A DNA stretch of 37,404 nt, from positions 1-37,404 of the forward strand of contig JAJRTO010000514.1 of assembly GCA_024278235.1 (NCBI GenBank), written 5' to 3'. The stretch is from Candidatus Poribacteria bacterium (GTDB lineage: Bacteria; Poribacteria; WGA-4E; JAJRTO01). The notes below the pieces were generated by a model. The model did no database searches, was not told the DNA's origin, and worked only from the letters and a program-made list of their open reading frames with translations. This document shows, piece after piece, positions 25,687 through 34,021 of this stretch; position 1 is the first letter of the stretch, and every line of letters starts with the position of its first letter. Position numbers and translations under genes: made by a program.

Positions 25687-26036
25687 ACATCATGGTGGAA
25701 GGAGCCGTGTCTTCGTTACGAGAGTTTAGCACAATTCCTTCCATGGATCCAAACGAAAAAGAACCGTCATTGGCCCTCCCCTCCCCGTAGCACTCTCATG
25801 ACAGCTTCTGTATCATTTGTGTTGCATGCGGTGTCCCCCTTCCTATCCCCAATCACCCTACTTTCGTGGCAGAGGCAGATCCGGAGTCGCCGGGCACAGC
25901 GTCCGCCCCGATTCTCCGATAGGGGAAGCTGGATTGGAGATGATGGTATGCCGTTTGCTCTGTGTGGGTAGGCCAGGTAGAAAACCGTAGAATGCCCTGA
26001 AACCATGTTCAGGTACTCGATAGAACGGAAATCGAC
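25687..26036. other. Intergenic region (350 bp) with no recognised gene
   Basis: The track ORF at 25660-25971 starts inside repeat A2, has no family features and lacks a ribosome-binding site, so I do not call it. No convincing promoter or terminator was seen. The region presumably holds the promoters of the divergent genes on either side. Confidence 0.4.
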
Positions 26037-26810
26037 ATGAAACACCTCAGCATACCCATGATGATTGTCCTCCTGCTGTTGCTTGTGACACTTGTTTCAA
26101 ACAATGTTATTTCCGCTACTGATGAGTTAAGATCCACCAATGCGCATATTTATCCCGTCACACGTTTTCTGAACAAGGGCATTGACGCTGGCTGGTTCCC
26201 CGGTGTGAATAGCGGCCTGAATCGTTTCTCGATCCCCGTACCGGGGCTGCGCAAACCTATCCCCATCCAGTTGACCATCCCTACTATCGAACTCAGGATC
26301 CCCGGTATCTATGCGCGCATGCGTATCCAGTCGCTCCGATTTCGGCGTTTCAGCCTCCAGTTTGATGGAGAGAGGCAAGCTCTCCGTCTGCGGATTTACT
26401 TTCATAATCAGAGAAATGGTGTGGTTGGTTACTACAAGGTAGGCCCTCTGCGCCATCCACTCCGCCTTCATGTGAAGCGTGCCCAGTTGAATGTCTATCT
26501 GAAACCCTATATCCAAGACGGGCATCTTACTTTTCAGCCATTGGAAGTTGAACTGTCATTCTATGAGGGCAATATCCCGGGAATGGCACGTCCTGTTTTG
26601 TCCGACGCCATCCAGGATGCCATAGAAACCTCTACTGTGAGTTTACAGAGACAGTTCGATAGATATATCCCCGAATTCCTTCAAGCATTGGAGGAACACG
26701 CCTTTCCCACGACACAGCTTCGAGACATCGTGATTGAAGAAGGATCGGTTACCTTCAGAACACGCTCTTCGAGCGCATCCCCGCTTGACAATCTTCCCAA
26801 CTTCAGGTAA
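26037..26810 (+). CDS. Exported protein of unknown function, possibly a TULIP-like lipid-binding fold
   Basis: 257 residues with a signal peptide or N-terminal anchor (MKHLSIPMMIVLLLLLVTLVSNNVISA). The rest alternates long amphipathic beta strands (IPIQLTIPTIELRIPGI, LRFRRFSLQFDG) with a long C-terminal helix (DAIQDAIETSTVSLQRQFDRYIPEFLQALEEHAF) and a final beta strand. Strands wrapping a long helix would suit tubular lipid-binding (TULIP-like) proteins, but this is only a guess from the secondary-structure pattern. The start has a weak Shine-Dalgarno. It is 161 bases upstream of nadC on the same strand. No family recognised with certainty. Confidence 0.65.
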   Translation: MKHLSIPMMIVLLLLLVTLVSNNVISATDELRSTNAHIYPVTRFLNKGIDAGWFPGVNSGLNRFSIPVPGLRKPIPIQLTIPTIELRIPGIYARMRIQSLRFRRFSLQFDGERQALRLRIYFHNQRNGVVGYYKVGPLRHPLRLHVKRAQLNVYLKPYIQDGHLTFQPLEVELSFYEGNIPGMARPVLSDAIQDAIETSTVSLQRQFDRYIPEFLQALEEHAFPTTQLRDIVIEEGSVTFRTRSSSASPLDNLPNFR

Positions 26811-26971
26811 CATTTAGGAACTTTTCTGAACCGGTCGGGAGTCTTCAGTCGAGGATCTGTGGCAGTCGCTCAATGCCTGTTCTTCTGACTCCTGATCTCC
26901 GACTTCCCCAAAGGTTCACGCAAACACATTACGTTTTGTATCTGATATTTTGCTATGGAGCTATAGAAACC

Positions 26972-27808
26972 TTGAACTGGACATTGATTGATCGATTGAT
27001 TGATTTGGCCCTGGATGAGGACATCGGACCGGGAGACATCACCTCAGAGATAACTGTCCCTGCCGAACTGGAGGGGCAAGGCACTTTGATTGCCAAGAGC
27101 CCCGGCATTCTCGCAGGAGTACCCGTCGCACAACGGGTGTTGACGAGGATCGATGAACGTTTGAGCTTGAAGGCATGGAAACGAGACGGTGATATACTCG
27201 AAGCGGGCAATCGGATCGGTTCCATTACGGGGCCTGTAAGGGCAATGCTCACGGCGGAAAGAACGCTGCTCAATTTCCTCCAAAGGCTCTCCGGTGTTGC
27301 GACACTCACAGCACAGTATGTGGAGGCCGTGAAAGACACCCAGGCCAGGATTGTGGATACACGGAAAACCACCCCCGGGTTGCGCATGCTGCAAAAGTAT
27401 GCAGTGCGCGTAGGAGGAGGACATAATCATCGCTTCGGGCTCTATGATGCCGTGTTGATCAAGGATAATCATATTGCAGCAGCGGGAGGGGTCATCCCCG
27501 CTGTTCGAGCCGCTCGCGCATCGATCCCTCATACCATGCGGATCGAGGTGGAAGTCAAGACAGCAGCCCAAGTAGAGGAGGCCATCGAGGCGAAACCGGA
27601 TATTATCATGCTGGACAATATGTCCCCTGAACAGATGCGTCAGGCCGTTGAACGGATCGGTGGGCAAACCATTGTTGAAGCGTCCGGCAATATCTCTCTC
27701 GAAACTGTCTCTCAAGTTGCCGCTACAGGCGTCGATATTATCTCTGTAGGGGCACTTACACATTCAGCTTTGTCATTGGATATCAGTTTGGAGATAGAGG
27801 CTGAGTGA
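26972..27808 (+). CDS. nadC: Nicotinate-nucleotide pyrophosphorylase (quinolinate phosphoribosyltransferase, carboxylating)
   Basis: Converts quinolinate and PRPP to nicotinate mononucleotide in de novo NAD synthesis. The TIM-barrel signature is clear: DTRKTTPGLRMLQKYAVRVGGG, then 'HNHRFGLYDAVLIKDNHI', 'EVEVKTAAQVEEA' and 'IVEASGNI'. The track's start at 26873 adds about 33 residues with no counterpart in the family. A TTG at 26972 gives a 278-residue protein starting MNWTLIDRLIDLALDEDIG, matching the usual NadC length and N-terminus, with GGAG 11 bases upstream. The rare start codon implies modest expression. The four-nucleotide string ending the gene overlaps the GTG of birA, so the two are translationally coupled. 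Confidence 0.93.
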   Translation: MNWTLIDRLIDLALDEDIGPGDITSEITVPAELEGQGTLIAKSPGILAGVPVAQRVLTRIDERLSLKAWKRDGDILEAGNRIGSITGPVRAMLTAERTLLNFLQRLSGVATLTAQYVEAVKDTQARIVDTRKTTPGLRMLQKYAVRVGGGHNHRFGLYDAVLIKDNHIAAAGGVIPAVRAARASIPHTMRIEVEVKTAAQVEEAIEAKPDIIMLDNMSPEQMRQAVERIGGQTIVEASGNISLETVSQVAATGVDIISVGALTHSALSLDISLEIEAE

Positions 27809-28611
27809 ACTATGATGATCTCGTCATAGGTCTGGAGACACGTTCCTTCGGCCGTCAACTTTATCTGTTTCGGGAAACGGATTCAACCAATGATCTTGCT
27901 CTACGAATGGGGCATTATGGTGAACCGGAGGGGACCCTTGTCGTTGCAGAGTATCAGACGGCTGGACGTGGGAGGCGAGGTAAACAGTGGCTGGCGCCAC
28001 CATCGACCTCAATCTTAGCATCTCTGATTGTCCGTCCGCCTTCGGCAATGGCTTCATGGGAACCCGTTGCAGCATATTCCGAAACATGGTATACTTTGCT
28101 CACAGCACTGGCGATTGCTCAGAGTATCGAACAATTAACCCGCCTGGAGACGGGGGTCAAATGGCCCAATGATGTCTGGATAGATAGACAGAAAGTCTGT
28201 GGTATACTTACAGAATATGCTATCGACCAGGAAGAACGCCCGTTTTACGTTATCGGCTTTGGAATCAACGTCAACTTTACTAAAGAGACGATTCCGCTGC
28301 CGATTCGCCGGACAGCAACCGCTTTGAACCTTTTGCTCGGATTTGAGGTTCCCCGGGAACAACTCCTTCAGAGAGTCTTGCTGGAGATCGAAAATCGCGT
28401 ATTGGAACTGCGAGAGCAGGGAATGGAACAACTCATGCGTGAATTGTATGCGCGCTCCATAATCCTTCAGCATCGCGTGCGCGTCACGACTTCAGAAAAG
28501 GATATCGAAGGAAGAGCATGTGGTTTTGATCTGGATGGGAGCCTGCTCATCCAGCAGGATAACCAACGTGTCATAGAGTTGCATGCAGGTGAACTCCACT
28601 TGATAGATTAA
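27805..28611 (+). CDS. birA: Biotin--[acetyl-CoA-carboxylase] ligase, single-domain type
   Basis: Activates biotin with ATP to biotinyl-5'-AMP and attaches it to the carrier domain of biotin-dependent carboxylases. 268 residues. The biotin/ATP-binding loop GRGRRGKQW is present, as is the catalytic-core motif TGVKWPNDVWI...KVCGILTE. A C-terminal SH3-like domain (about 220-268, GRACGFDLDGSLLI) is also visible. There is no N-terminal helix-turn-helix, so this is the group I enzyme that does not repress biotin synthesis genes. Translation starts at a GTG overlapping the nadC stop by four bases. Repeat copy B1 begins shortly after its stop codon. Confidence 0.94.
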   Translation: MNYDDLVIGLETRSFGRQLYLFRETDSTNDLALRMGHYGEPEGTLVVAEYQTAGRGRRGKQWLAPPSTSILASLIVRPPSAMASWEPVAAYSETWYTLLTALAIAQSIEQLTRLETGVKWPNDVWIDRQKVCGILTEYAIDQEERPFYVIGFGINVNFTKETIPLPIRRTATALNLLLGFEVPREQLLQRVLLEIENRVLELREQGMEQLMRELYARSIILQHRVRVTTSEKDIEGRACGFDLDGSLLIQQDNQRVIELHAGELHLID

Positions 28612-28628
28612 ACTCACCCCATAAATCG

Positions 28629-28729
28629 AGTCTCAGTAGATCACAATTCTATGGTAGGAGTGGCCTCCCGGCCACGATGATCGCGTCCAGGAAGACGCTC
28701 CTACGGCGAAAATGTGAGGTACTGAGTCT
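28629..28729 (+). repeat. Dispersed repeat family B, full copy, able to fold as a three-way junction
   Basis: A 101-bp intergenic element shared with 34852-34941. Its ends match as imperfect inverted repeats (AGTCTCAGTAGATCACA against AGACTCAGTACCTCACA, 14 of 17). Inside, GTAGGA (28654-28659) pairs with TCCTAC (28699-28704). They enclose two hairpins, GTGGCC/GGCCAC at 28660-28675 and GCGTC/GACGC at 28683-28698. The octamer AAATCGAG occurs on both flanks (28623-28630 and 28736-28743). The remaining 170 bases to the next gene hold a CGGGATT/AATCCCG hairpin at 28842-28859 and no gene. Confidence 0.85.
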
Positions 28730-28903
28730 TGTCACAAATCGAGTTTTGTCAGAAGAAGTCGTCAGTGATTCATTCGGTTCTGTTTTCAGTATCAGTGCAT
28801 CCCAAATGCCCCTGTTGGATCGCCAAATCCACCGGAAAATCCGGGATTTGACAATCCCGATTGAGCAGATGTGAGATCCACTGAGTATAGGTGGTGATGA
28901 GCT

Positions 28904-31900
28904 ATGCAGTGCGCGAGATGTGATTTTGTGAATCCCACAGGCTTTAACTACTGCGGTTATTGTGGTTCTCCGTTGCAGCAATCATGTCGTCATTGTGGGC
29001 ACAAGAACCGGCAGCAGGCGCGATTCTGTAACCAATGTCGGAACACTCTTGGAGATGTCTGTCCACGATGTGGACAGACCGAGAGTTCCAGGGCTCATTT
29101 TTGCAGTGCTTGTGGGCTCCGGTTAGAAAAAGTGTGTCCGGAATGTCAAACGATCAATCCTCTCTACGCCAATTACTGTAACCATTGTGGAGGAGATCTC
29201 CCCGAACAAGACATCCAACCGATTCATGCATCATCACAGTCAACCCTGCCTATCATCTACAAACCACAGCCTCCCAGAGCAACTGAGCATCCTGTTCGAG
29301 AAGAGATCATCCCTGTCGTTTCTAGAACCGCCGAGGAACCCATAGCTCCAGAAGAAGCCGAACCAGAACCTTCGCAGGACGACGTACGCTTCCAGCAATT
29401 GCAGCAATATATTCCTGAAGCGCTTCGGACCATGATCCTGAACACAAAGGGGAAAATCGAAGGGGAGCGCAAGCAAGTCACGATGGTATTTGCTGATCTG
29501 AGCGGATATACGGCCCTGTCTGAGCGATTCATCGAAGAACCCGAGGAAATTGCACACATCATCGATAACTGTCATCGCAAAATGAGCGATTGCATCTACA
29601 AATATGAGGGGATTATCGACAAGATTGTCGGTGACGAGGTGATGGGGCTTTTCGGTGCTCCCCTCTCCCATGAAAATGACGCCGAACGCGCCATCCTGGC
29701 TTCGATAGAGATGATCGAGCAGATCGAGATTTATGGAAAAGAACTTGATCTGCCTTTAACCCTCCATATTGGTATCAACACGGGGACCGTGGTTGTCGGT
29801 GACATTGGCACACAGAATCGCCTGATGAATTATACAGTGATCGGTGATCCGGTCAATGTGGCGGCTCGACTTGAGAAGGTTGCCCAAGAAGGCGAAATCG
29901 CTGTGGGTGAGAATACCTACAAGCTCACACGAAATCTCTTGGAATGGCCTGACGAGCCACTTCACGTCGAGTTGAAGGGGAAAGCAAAGCCACAACCTGT
30001 CTACAAGGTAATTGGACGTAAGGAAGAGCGCGGAGATATGCGTGGGCTGGAGGGATTGAATTCACGAATGATAGGTCGTGATAAAGAATTTCAGACCCTC
30101 TGTAACTCCTTTGCAAAGGTCGAGCAGGGGCAAGGCCAGCTTGGTATCATCATGGGAGAAGCCGGACTCGGTAAATCCCGTCTCAAACGGGAGTTTAAGA
30201 GTGTGGTTCAAGAACGGGCGCTTTGGATAGAAGGTCAGTGCCTTTCCCATACACCACAAGATGCCAATGCCTATTCTGTTTTCCTGGATGCCTTCCGGTA
30301 CTACTTCGGAATCCTCGGTACGGATACAGAAGAGGTTGTCCGCGAGAAATTGACCACCAAAGTGACAGCACTGTTTGCTCACGAGCCAGTGAATGTCGAG
30401 GAAGAGATCCTCCCTTTCCTGTTTAAGATCATGTCTTTGCCGCTCGATGTGAAGATGGCTGAGGCGATCCGTTATCTGGAACAGAATCCCGAGGATCTAC
30501 GGAAGCGAACCTTCTACGTCATTCACGATCTTTTTGAACAAGTAGCGAAAGAAAAACCTCTCGTTTTGGCCCTGGAGGATCTCCATTGGGTCGACATGCT
30601 CTCGATTGACCTGATCCTTTTTCTCATGGAGAACCTGTTGGACGCTCCTATCTTGCTGCTTTGTGTATATCGTCCTGAAAAGACGGATCCCTGCTGGCGT
30701 ATCGGTGAAACCGCACGTTCTGTGTTCAATGATGTCTATACAGAGGTCGCCATTGGACGACTGGAAGACCAGTACATGGCTGAGATCTTCCGATCATTGC
30801 TGCACATGGATGATACGGAAGAGAATCAAGCGCTTCAGAAACTGGTGCTGGAAAAAGTCCAGGGGAATCCTTTCTACATGGAGGAGATGATCCGTTCCCT
30901 TCTCGATAATGGAGTATTGGTACAAGACGAGGAGAACAAGCATTATATCCTCACTCAAGCGGTTGAGGATATTGAGGTGCCACCAGGAGTAGAAGCCATT
31001 ATCCGCACCCGTATTGATCGTCTCGACAAGATGCAGATCGGTGCGAAGCGAACGCTCCAACACTCTTCCGTTATTGGGCGCATTTTCGAGAGACGTATCC
31101 TTTCCGGGATTACAGAGGATGCTCGAGATCTGGATGCACATTTCCATACTCTCATGCAACTGGAGTTGATAGACCCGGTAGTCACGGCACCAGAATCAGA
31201 GTATGAATTCCAGCATCTGCTGACCTATCAGATTGCCTATGACAGCCTGATTTTGCGGCGTCGACGTCAACTGCATGCAAAGGTAGCGGAACAGATCGAG
31301 AAGGTGTATCCGATCAGCCGCTATCCGGGGAAACTGGATGACATCACGAATCATTATCGTCGGAGCGATCACCATGAGAAGGCTATCGAGTACCTGATTA
31401 GCTCAGGAAAACGGGCCTATGCCCTGGCAGATAACGAGCGCGCCATCGATTGTTATAGAGAAGTCCTGAAACGACTCGCGTCTTCCCCTAAAGAGATGTC
31501 CGATGCCGAACAGCGGGAGACCTATGCCATAGCCTATGAAGGGTTGGCTGACACCTGCCGTCTGATGGGAAAATTCAAGCGTGATGATGGGGGCGCAGAG
31601 GATGACTACGGAGCTTTGGAGGCCTACCTGGAGACTCTGGACTACATGACGGATCCTGAGGCAAAGGCGCGCGTCCACAAGAGTCTCGGAGACATTTATG
31701 AACGGCTTGCCCAGTGGGATGATGCCCGGAACCAATATATGCTTGGGCTCGATATAGTGGGTGATATGGATTCCCCACAAAAACCTCGGCTCTACAACGG
31801 GCTTGGGTTTATCTATTATCGTGAAGGTGTTTATGCGAAGGCAAAAGCGGAATACCTGAAAGCTCTGGAGATACTCGAAGGTGGAACTGATTACGTCACA

Positions 31901-32812
31901 CTGGCAGAGGCGTATAAGAACATGGCTATCATACAATTCGTCACAGGCCAGGCAGATACCGCTTTTGAGTCAATGGCCCGGAGCCTCGATGTTGCGGCAA
32001 GGACGAACAATGAGATGTTACTTGCCAAGCTCTATAACACGAGTGCAGCGATGCAGATGAATTCCCGTAATGTGGATGAAGCAATTGAGTATATCCAGAG
32101 ATCTCTTAGAATTCGTGAAAAGTACGGAGACCTGGACGGAGTGGCATCCTCCAAATCAGATTTGGGAAACGCCTACAACCGGAAAGGTGAGTCTCAACGG
32201 GCCATCAAGTGCTTCGAGGAGGTTCTGGAAACATGTGGAAAGACGGGTAACCGTCGTCTGCTTGGGGATGCATACAATAACCTGGGACTCGTCTACCGAA
32301 AGCTAAACAACCTGGATCGTGCCATTGAATACCTGAAGAAGGCACTCGAATTACAGACGGAACTCCATCGTCCCCTTGGTGTTGCCACATGCCAGATCAA
32401 TATCGGAGATGCCCTTCTCCAACAAGGAGACCTTAAAGAGGCCGAGCGATTTACATCCGAAGCGATTCGCAATGCGGAGGAGATTGGCAACCAGCAGGTT
32501 GCCGCTTACGCATATCATACGCTTGCAGAGGTTTCTATTGCTAAAAGCGCGTGGGATCAGGCGCTCATGTACTGCGATAAATCCATTGAACTCGGTGAGA
32601 CACTGCATGATCAGAGGATCGTTGGCGATGGGATGAGGGAGAAAGGACGCGTGTATATCGAGTTGAATGATCCGAAACGAGCGGAGGAGTGTTTCAATGA
32701 GGCACGCAAGCTCTACTCAACGACTGGCGACACCACCAAGCTGGCTGAAGTGGATGCGATCATCGAAGCAGCAATGAATGCAGCGAACAAGCAGGCAACG
32801 TCGGATGCATAG
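28904..32812 (+). CDS. Multidomain signalling protein: four zinc ribbons, class III nucleotidyl cyclase, AAA/STAND ATPase, TPR array
   Basis: 1302 residues. Four successive zinc ribbons (CxxC pairs at about 3-20, 28-45, 53-70 and 78-95) are followed by a proline-rich linker. A class III adenylate/guanylate cyclase domain spans about 185-370. All catalytic positions are visible: metal Asp198 (FADLSGYT) and Asp244 (GDEVMGLFG), Lys240 and Asp315 for purine recognition, and Asn318 and Arg322 in DPVNVAARLE. An ATPase module follows, with Walker A GEAGLGKS at 418-425 and Walker B-like LVLALEDLHWVD near 555. The C-terminal 450 or so residues are tetratricopeptide repeats. It is probably soluble and makes cAMP in response to ligand or partner binding by the STAND-TPR part. 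No adjacent gene explains its input. AGGTGG precedes the ATG. Confidence 0.92.
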   Translation: MQCARCDFVNPTGFNYCGYCGSPLQQSCRHCGHKNRQQARFCNQCRNTLGDVCPRCGQTESSRAHFCSACGLRLEKVCPECQTINPLYANYCNHCGGDLPEQDIQPIHASSQSTLPIIYKPQPPRATEHPVREEIIPVVSRTAEEPIAPEEAEPEPSQDDVRFQQLQQYIPEALRTMILNTKGKIEGERKQVTMVFADLSGYTALSERFIEEPEEIAHIIDNCHRKMSDCIYKYEGIIDKIVGDEVMGLFGAPLSHENDAERAILASIEMIEQIEIYGKELDLPLTLHIGINTGTVVVGDIGTQNRLMNYTVIGDPVNVAARLEKVAQEGEIAVGENTYKLTRNLLEWPDEPLHVELKGKAKPQPVYKVIGRKEERGDMRGLEGLNSRMIGRDKEFQTLCNSFAKVEQGQGQLGIIMGEAGLGKSRLKREFKSVVQERALWIEGQCLSHTPQDANAYSVFLDAFRYYFGILGTDTEEVVREKLTTKVTALFAHEPVNVEEEILPFLFKIMSLPLDVKMAEAIRYLEQNPEDLRKRTFYVIHDLFEQVAKEKPLVLALEDLHWVDMLSIDLILFLMENLLDAPILLLCVYRPEKTDPCWRIGETARSVFNDVYTEVAIGRLEDQYMAEIFRSLLHMDDTEENQALQKLVLEKVQGNPFYMEEMIRSLLDNGVLVQDEENKHYILTQAVEDIEVPPGVEAIIRTRIDRLDKMQIGAKRTLQHSSVIGRIFERRILSGITEDARDLDAHFHTLMQLELIDPVVTAPESEYEFQHLLTYQIAYDSLILRRRRQLHAKVAEQIEKVYPISRYPGKLDDITNHYRRSDHHEKAIEYLISSGKRAYALADNERAIDCYREVLKRLASSPKEMSDAEQRETYAIAYEGLADTCRLMGKFKRDDGGAEDDYGALEAYLETLDYMTDPEAKARVHKSLGDIYERLAQWDDARNQYMLGLDIVGDMDSPQKPRLYNGLGFIYYREGVYAKAKAEYLKALEILEGGTDYVTLAEAYKNMAIIQFVTGQADTAFESMARSLDVAARTNNEMLLAKLYNTSAAMQMNSRNVDEAIEYIQRSLRIREKYGDLDGVASSKSDLGNAYNRKGESQRAIKCFEEVLETCGKTGNRRLLGDAYNNLGLVYRKLNNLDRAIEYLKKALELQTELHRPLGVATCQINIGDALLQQGDLKEAERFTSEAIRNAEEIGNQQVAAYAYHTLAEVSIAKSAWDQALMYCDKSIELGETLHDQRIVGDGMREKGRVYIELNDPKRAEECFNEARKLYSTTGDTTKLAEVDAIIEAAMNAANKQATSDA

Positions 32813-32875
32813 TATTAGGCGTCAGGTATCGGGCTTCAGCGAATGAGCCGGCTACTGAATCCTGATGTCCGTATT

Positions 32876-32988
32876 TAAGCAATATTCAGAAATGGATGTC
32901 GAGTTTCAAATACCAAGAACCCAGCAACCACCGTGTTTTTCTAACGTTCAACGTTCAACGTTCAACGTTTCACGTGAAACTTGCTTAA
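32876..32988 (-). repeat. Dispersed repeat family A, copy 3, inverted (three heptad units)
   Basis: A 113-bp element in the opposite orientation to copies 1 and 2. It contains the palindrome GTTTCACGTGAAAC at 32967-32980 and three tandem TTGAACG units (CGTTCAA on the plus strand). The 10-mer AATCCTGATG occurs at 32858-32867 and again at 32987-32996, flanking the element with an eight-base offset on the left. It lies directly upstream of the MgtC-like gene, whose track start falls next to the palindrome. Confidence 0.9.
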
Positions 32989-33043
32989 TCCTGATGAGCC
33001 AAAAAACTCCGGACTACCTCAGCGGATAAGATCAGGGAAACCA

Positions 33044-33493
33044 ATGGTCAGTGAATATGAAATGCTGCTCCGCCTCGTTGTTGCCATGGTATGCGGTAGC
33101 TTATTGGGGATTGAACGTGAAATCACCGGTCATTCTGCCGGCCTCCGTACCATGACGTTAGTGTGCATGGGAGCAGCCCTTATTATCCTGACGGATATCT
33201 ATGTACATACCACGTTCAAGACACAAGATAGTTTTCGTATGGCAGCACAAGTGGTCACGGGAGTTGGATTCATTGGCGCAGGCACCATCTTCCAGACGAG
33301 GAGCATGGTCAAAGGGTTGACGACGGCTGCAACCATCTGGATTTCCGCTGCGATTGGTCTGGCTATCGGCGCCGGGTCTTATATCATTGGAGTCGGTGTG
33401 ACCATTCTGGCGTTGATCATGTTGCTCCTGGAGCCACTTGGACGGCATCTGCCCACTATCAAGCAGAAGGAGAAGGACGATCTGGAGAAGTAA
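33044..33493 (+). CDS. MgtC/SapB-family inner-membrane protein
   Basis: 149 residues from the ATG at 33044. The track start at 32981 is a TTG inside the repeat element and gives an unlikely hydrophilic extension. The hallmark N-terminal MgtC region is present: LLRLVVAMVCGSLLGIERE, then HSAGLRTMTLVCMGAAL, with further membrane segments VVTGVGFIGAGTIF and an IGLAIGAGSYIIGVGVTILALIML stretch. Family knowledge: MgtC-like proteins are tied to Mg2+ limitation, membrane potential and F-ATPase modulation. The short form without the C-terminal soluble domain is common outside pathogens and may differ in role. The Shine-Dalgarno is weak (AGGGAA), and repeat copy A3 sits about 55 bases upstream. It is convergent with rplL and shares the terminator hairpin. 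Confidence 0.85.
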   Translation: MVSEYEMLLRLVVAMVCGSLLGIEREITGHSAGLRTMTLVCMGAALIILTDIYVHTTFKTQDSFRMAAQVVTGVGFIGAGTIFQTRSMVKGLTTAATIWISAAIGLAIGAGSYIIGVGVTILALIMLLLEPLGRHLPTIKQKEKDDLEK

Positions 33494-33508
33494 GCAAGTT
33501 TGGACAAC

Positions 33509-33540
33509 CAAAACAGCCCTGAACTTGACGTTCAGGGCTG
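33509..33540 (-). terminator. Intrinsic terminator after rplL (shared convergent hairpin)
   Basis: A perfect 11-bp stem CAGCCCTGAAC/GTTCAGGGCTG with a five-base loop (33514-33540) is followed on the minus strand by TTTT. It lies 60 bases past the rplL stop and 20 bases past the mgtC stop, so it can separate both convergent units, with the better T-run for rplL. Confidence 0.85.
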
Positions 33541-33600
33541 AAAGCTCCCATTTGCTCAAAGCGGGCCGGGAACTGCAATACAAGGGTTTTCTAAAGTTCT

Positions 33601-33996
33601 TTACTTGATTTCGACGGTGGCACCAACTGCCTCAAGTTGAGCCTTGAACTTATCGGCATCTTCCTGACTTACCCCTTCAACAATTGCCGTAGGAGCGGAT
33701 TCAACCGTGTCTTTGGCTTCCTTGAGGCCAAGCCCTGTAATGGCACGCACTTCTTTGATAACAGGGATCTTGTTCGGCCCAATCTCAGCCAGTACCACGT
33801 CAAATTCGGTCTGTTCCTCAACAACAGGCGCATCCTCCTCTGCAGACGCAGAAACTCCGGGCATCGCACCCATCATCATGGGAACCCCTGCAGATGCGGT
33901 AACGTCGAACTCTTCTTCAATCGCCTTGACAAATTCATTCAACTCGACAACCGTCATGTTTTTGATGGTTTCGATCAATGCAGCAATATCAGCCAT
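33601..33996 (-). CDS. rplL: 50S ribosomal protein L7/L12
   Basis: 131 residues from the ATG at 33996 ([32 protein letters not shown]). The track's start 24 codons earlier overlaps the preceding gene and can be dismissed, because AAAGGAGG sits just before this ATG. An N-terminal dimerisation helix, an alanine/glutamate hinge and the C-terminal factor-binding domain ([29 protein letters not shown]) are all present. It forms the stalk with L10 that recruits translation GTPases. It is 25 bases downstream of rplJ. Unusually, rpoB does not follow: a terminator and a convergent gene do. Confidence 0.97.
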   Translation of the reverse strand: MADIAALIETIKNMTVVELNEFVKAIEEEFDVTASAGVPMMMGAMPGVSASAEEDAPVVEEQTEFDVVLAEIGPNKIPVIKEVRAITGLGLKEAKDTVESAPTAIVEGVSQEDADKFKAQLEAVGATVEIK

Positions 33997-34021
33997 TTCG
34001 TTTTTTCCTCCTTTGAATTGA

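Noticed and set aside
25660-25971. Plus-strand ORF of 103 residues in the intergenic region after repeat A2
   Set aside because: It starts inside the repeat and has no Shine-Dalgarno or recognisable domain.
28848-28891. TTGACA before the cyclase gene considered as its promoter
   Set aside because: No acceptable -10 at 16-18 bases, and the hexamer lies inside a perfect hairpin (CGGGATT/AATCCCG).
32941-32970. Tandem 7-mers considered as a CRISPR-like or iteron array
   Set aside because: Only one to three 7-bp units per site, with no spacers, no Cas genes and no replication initiator gene in the window.
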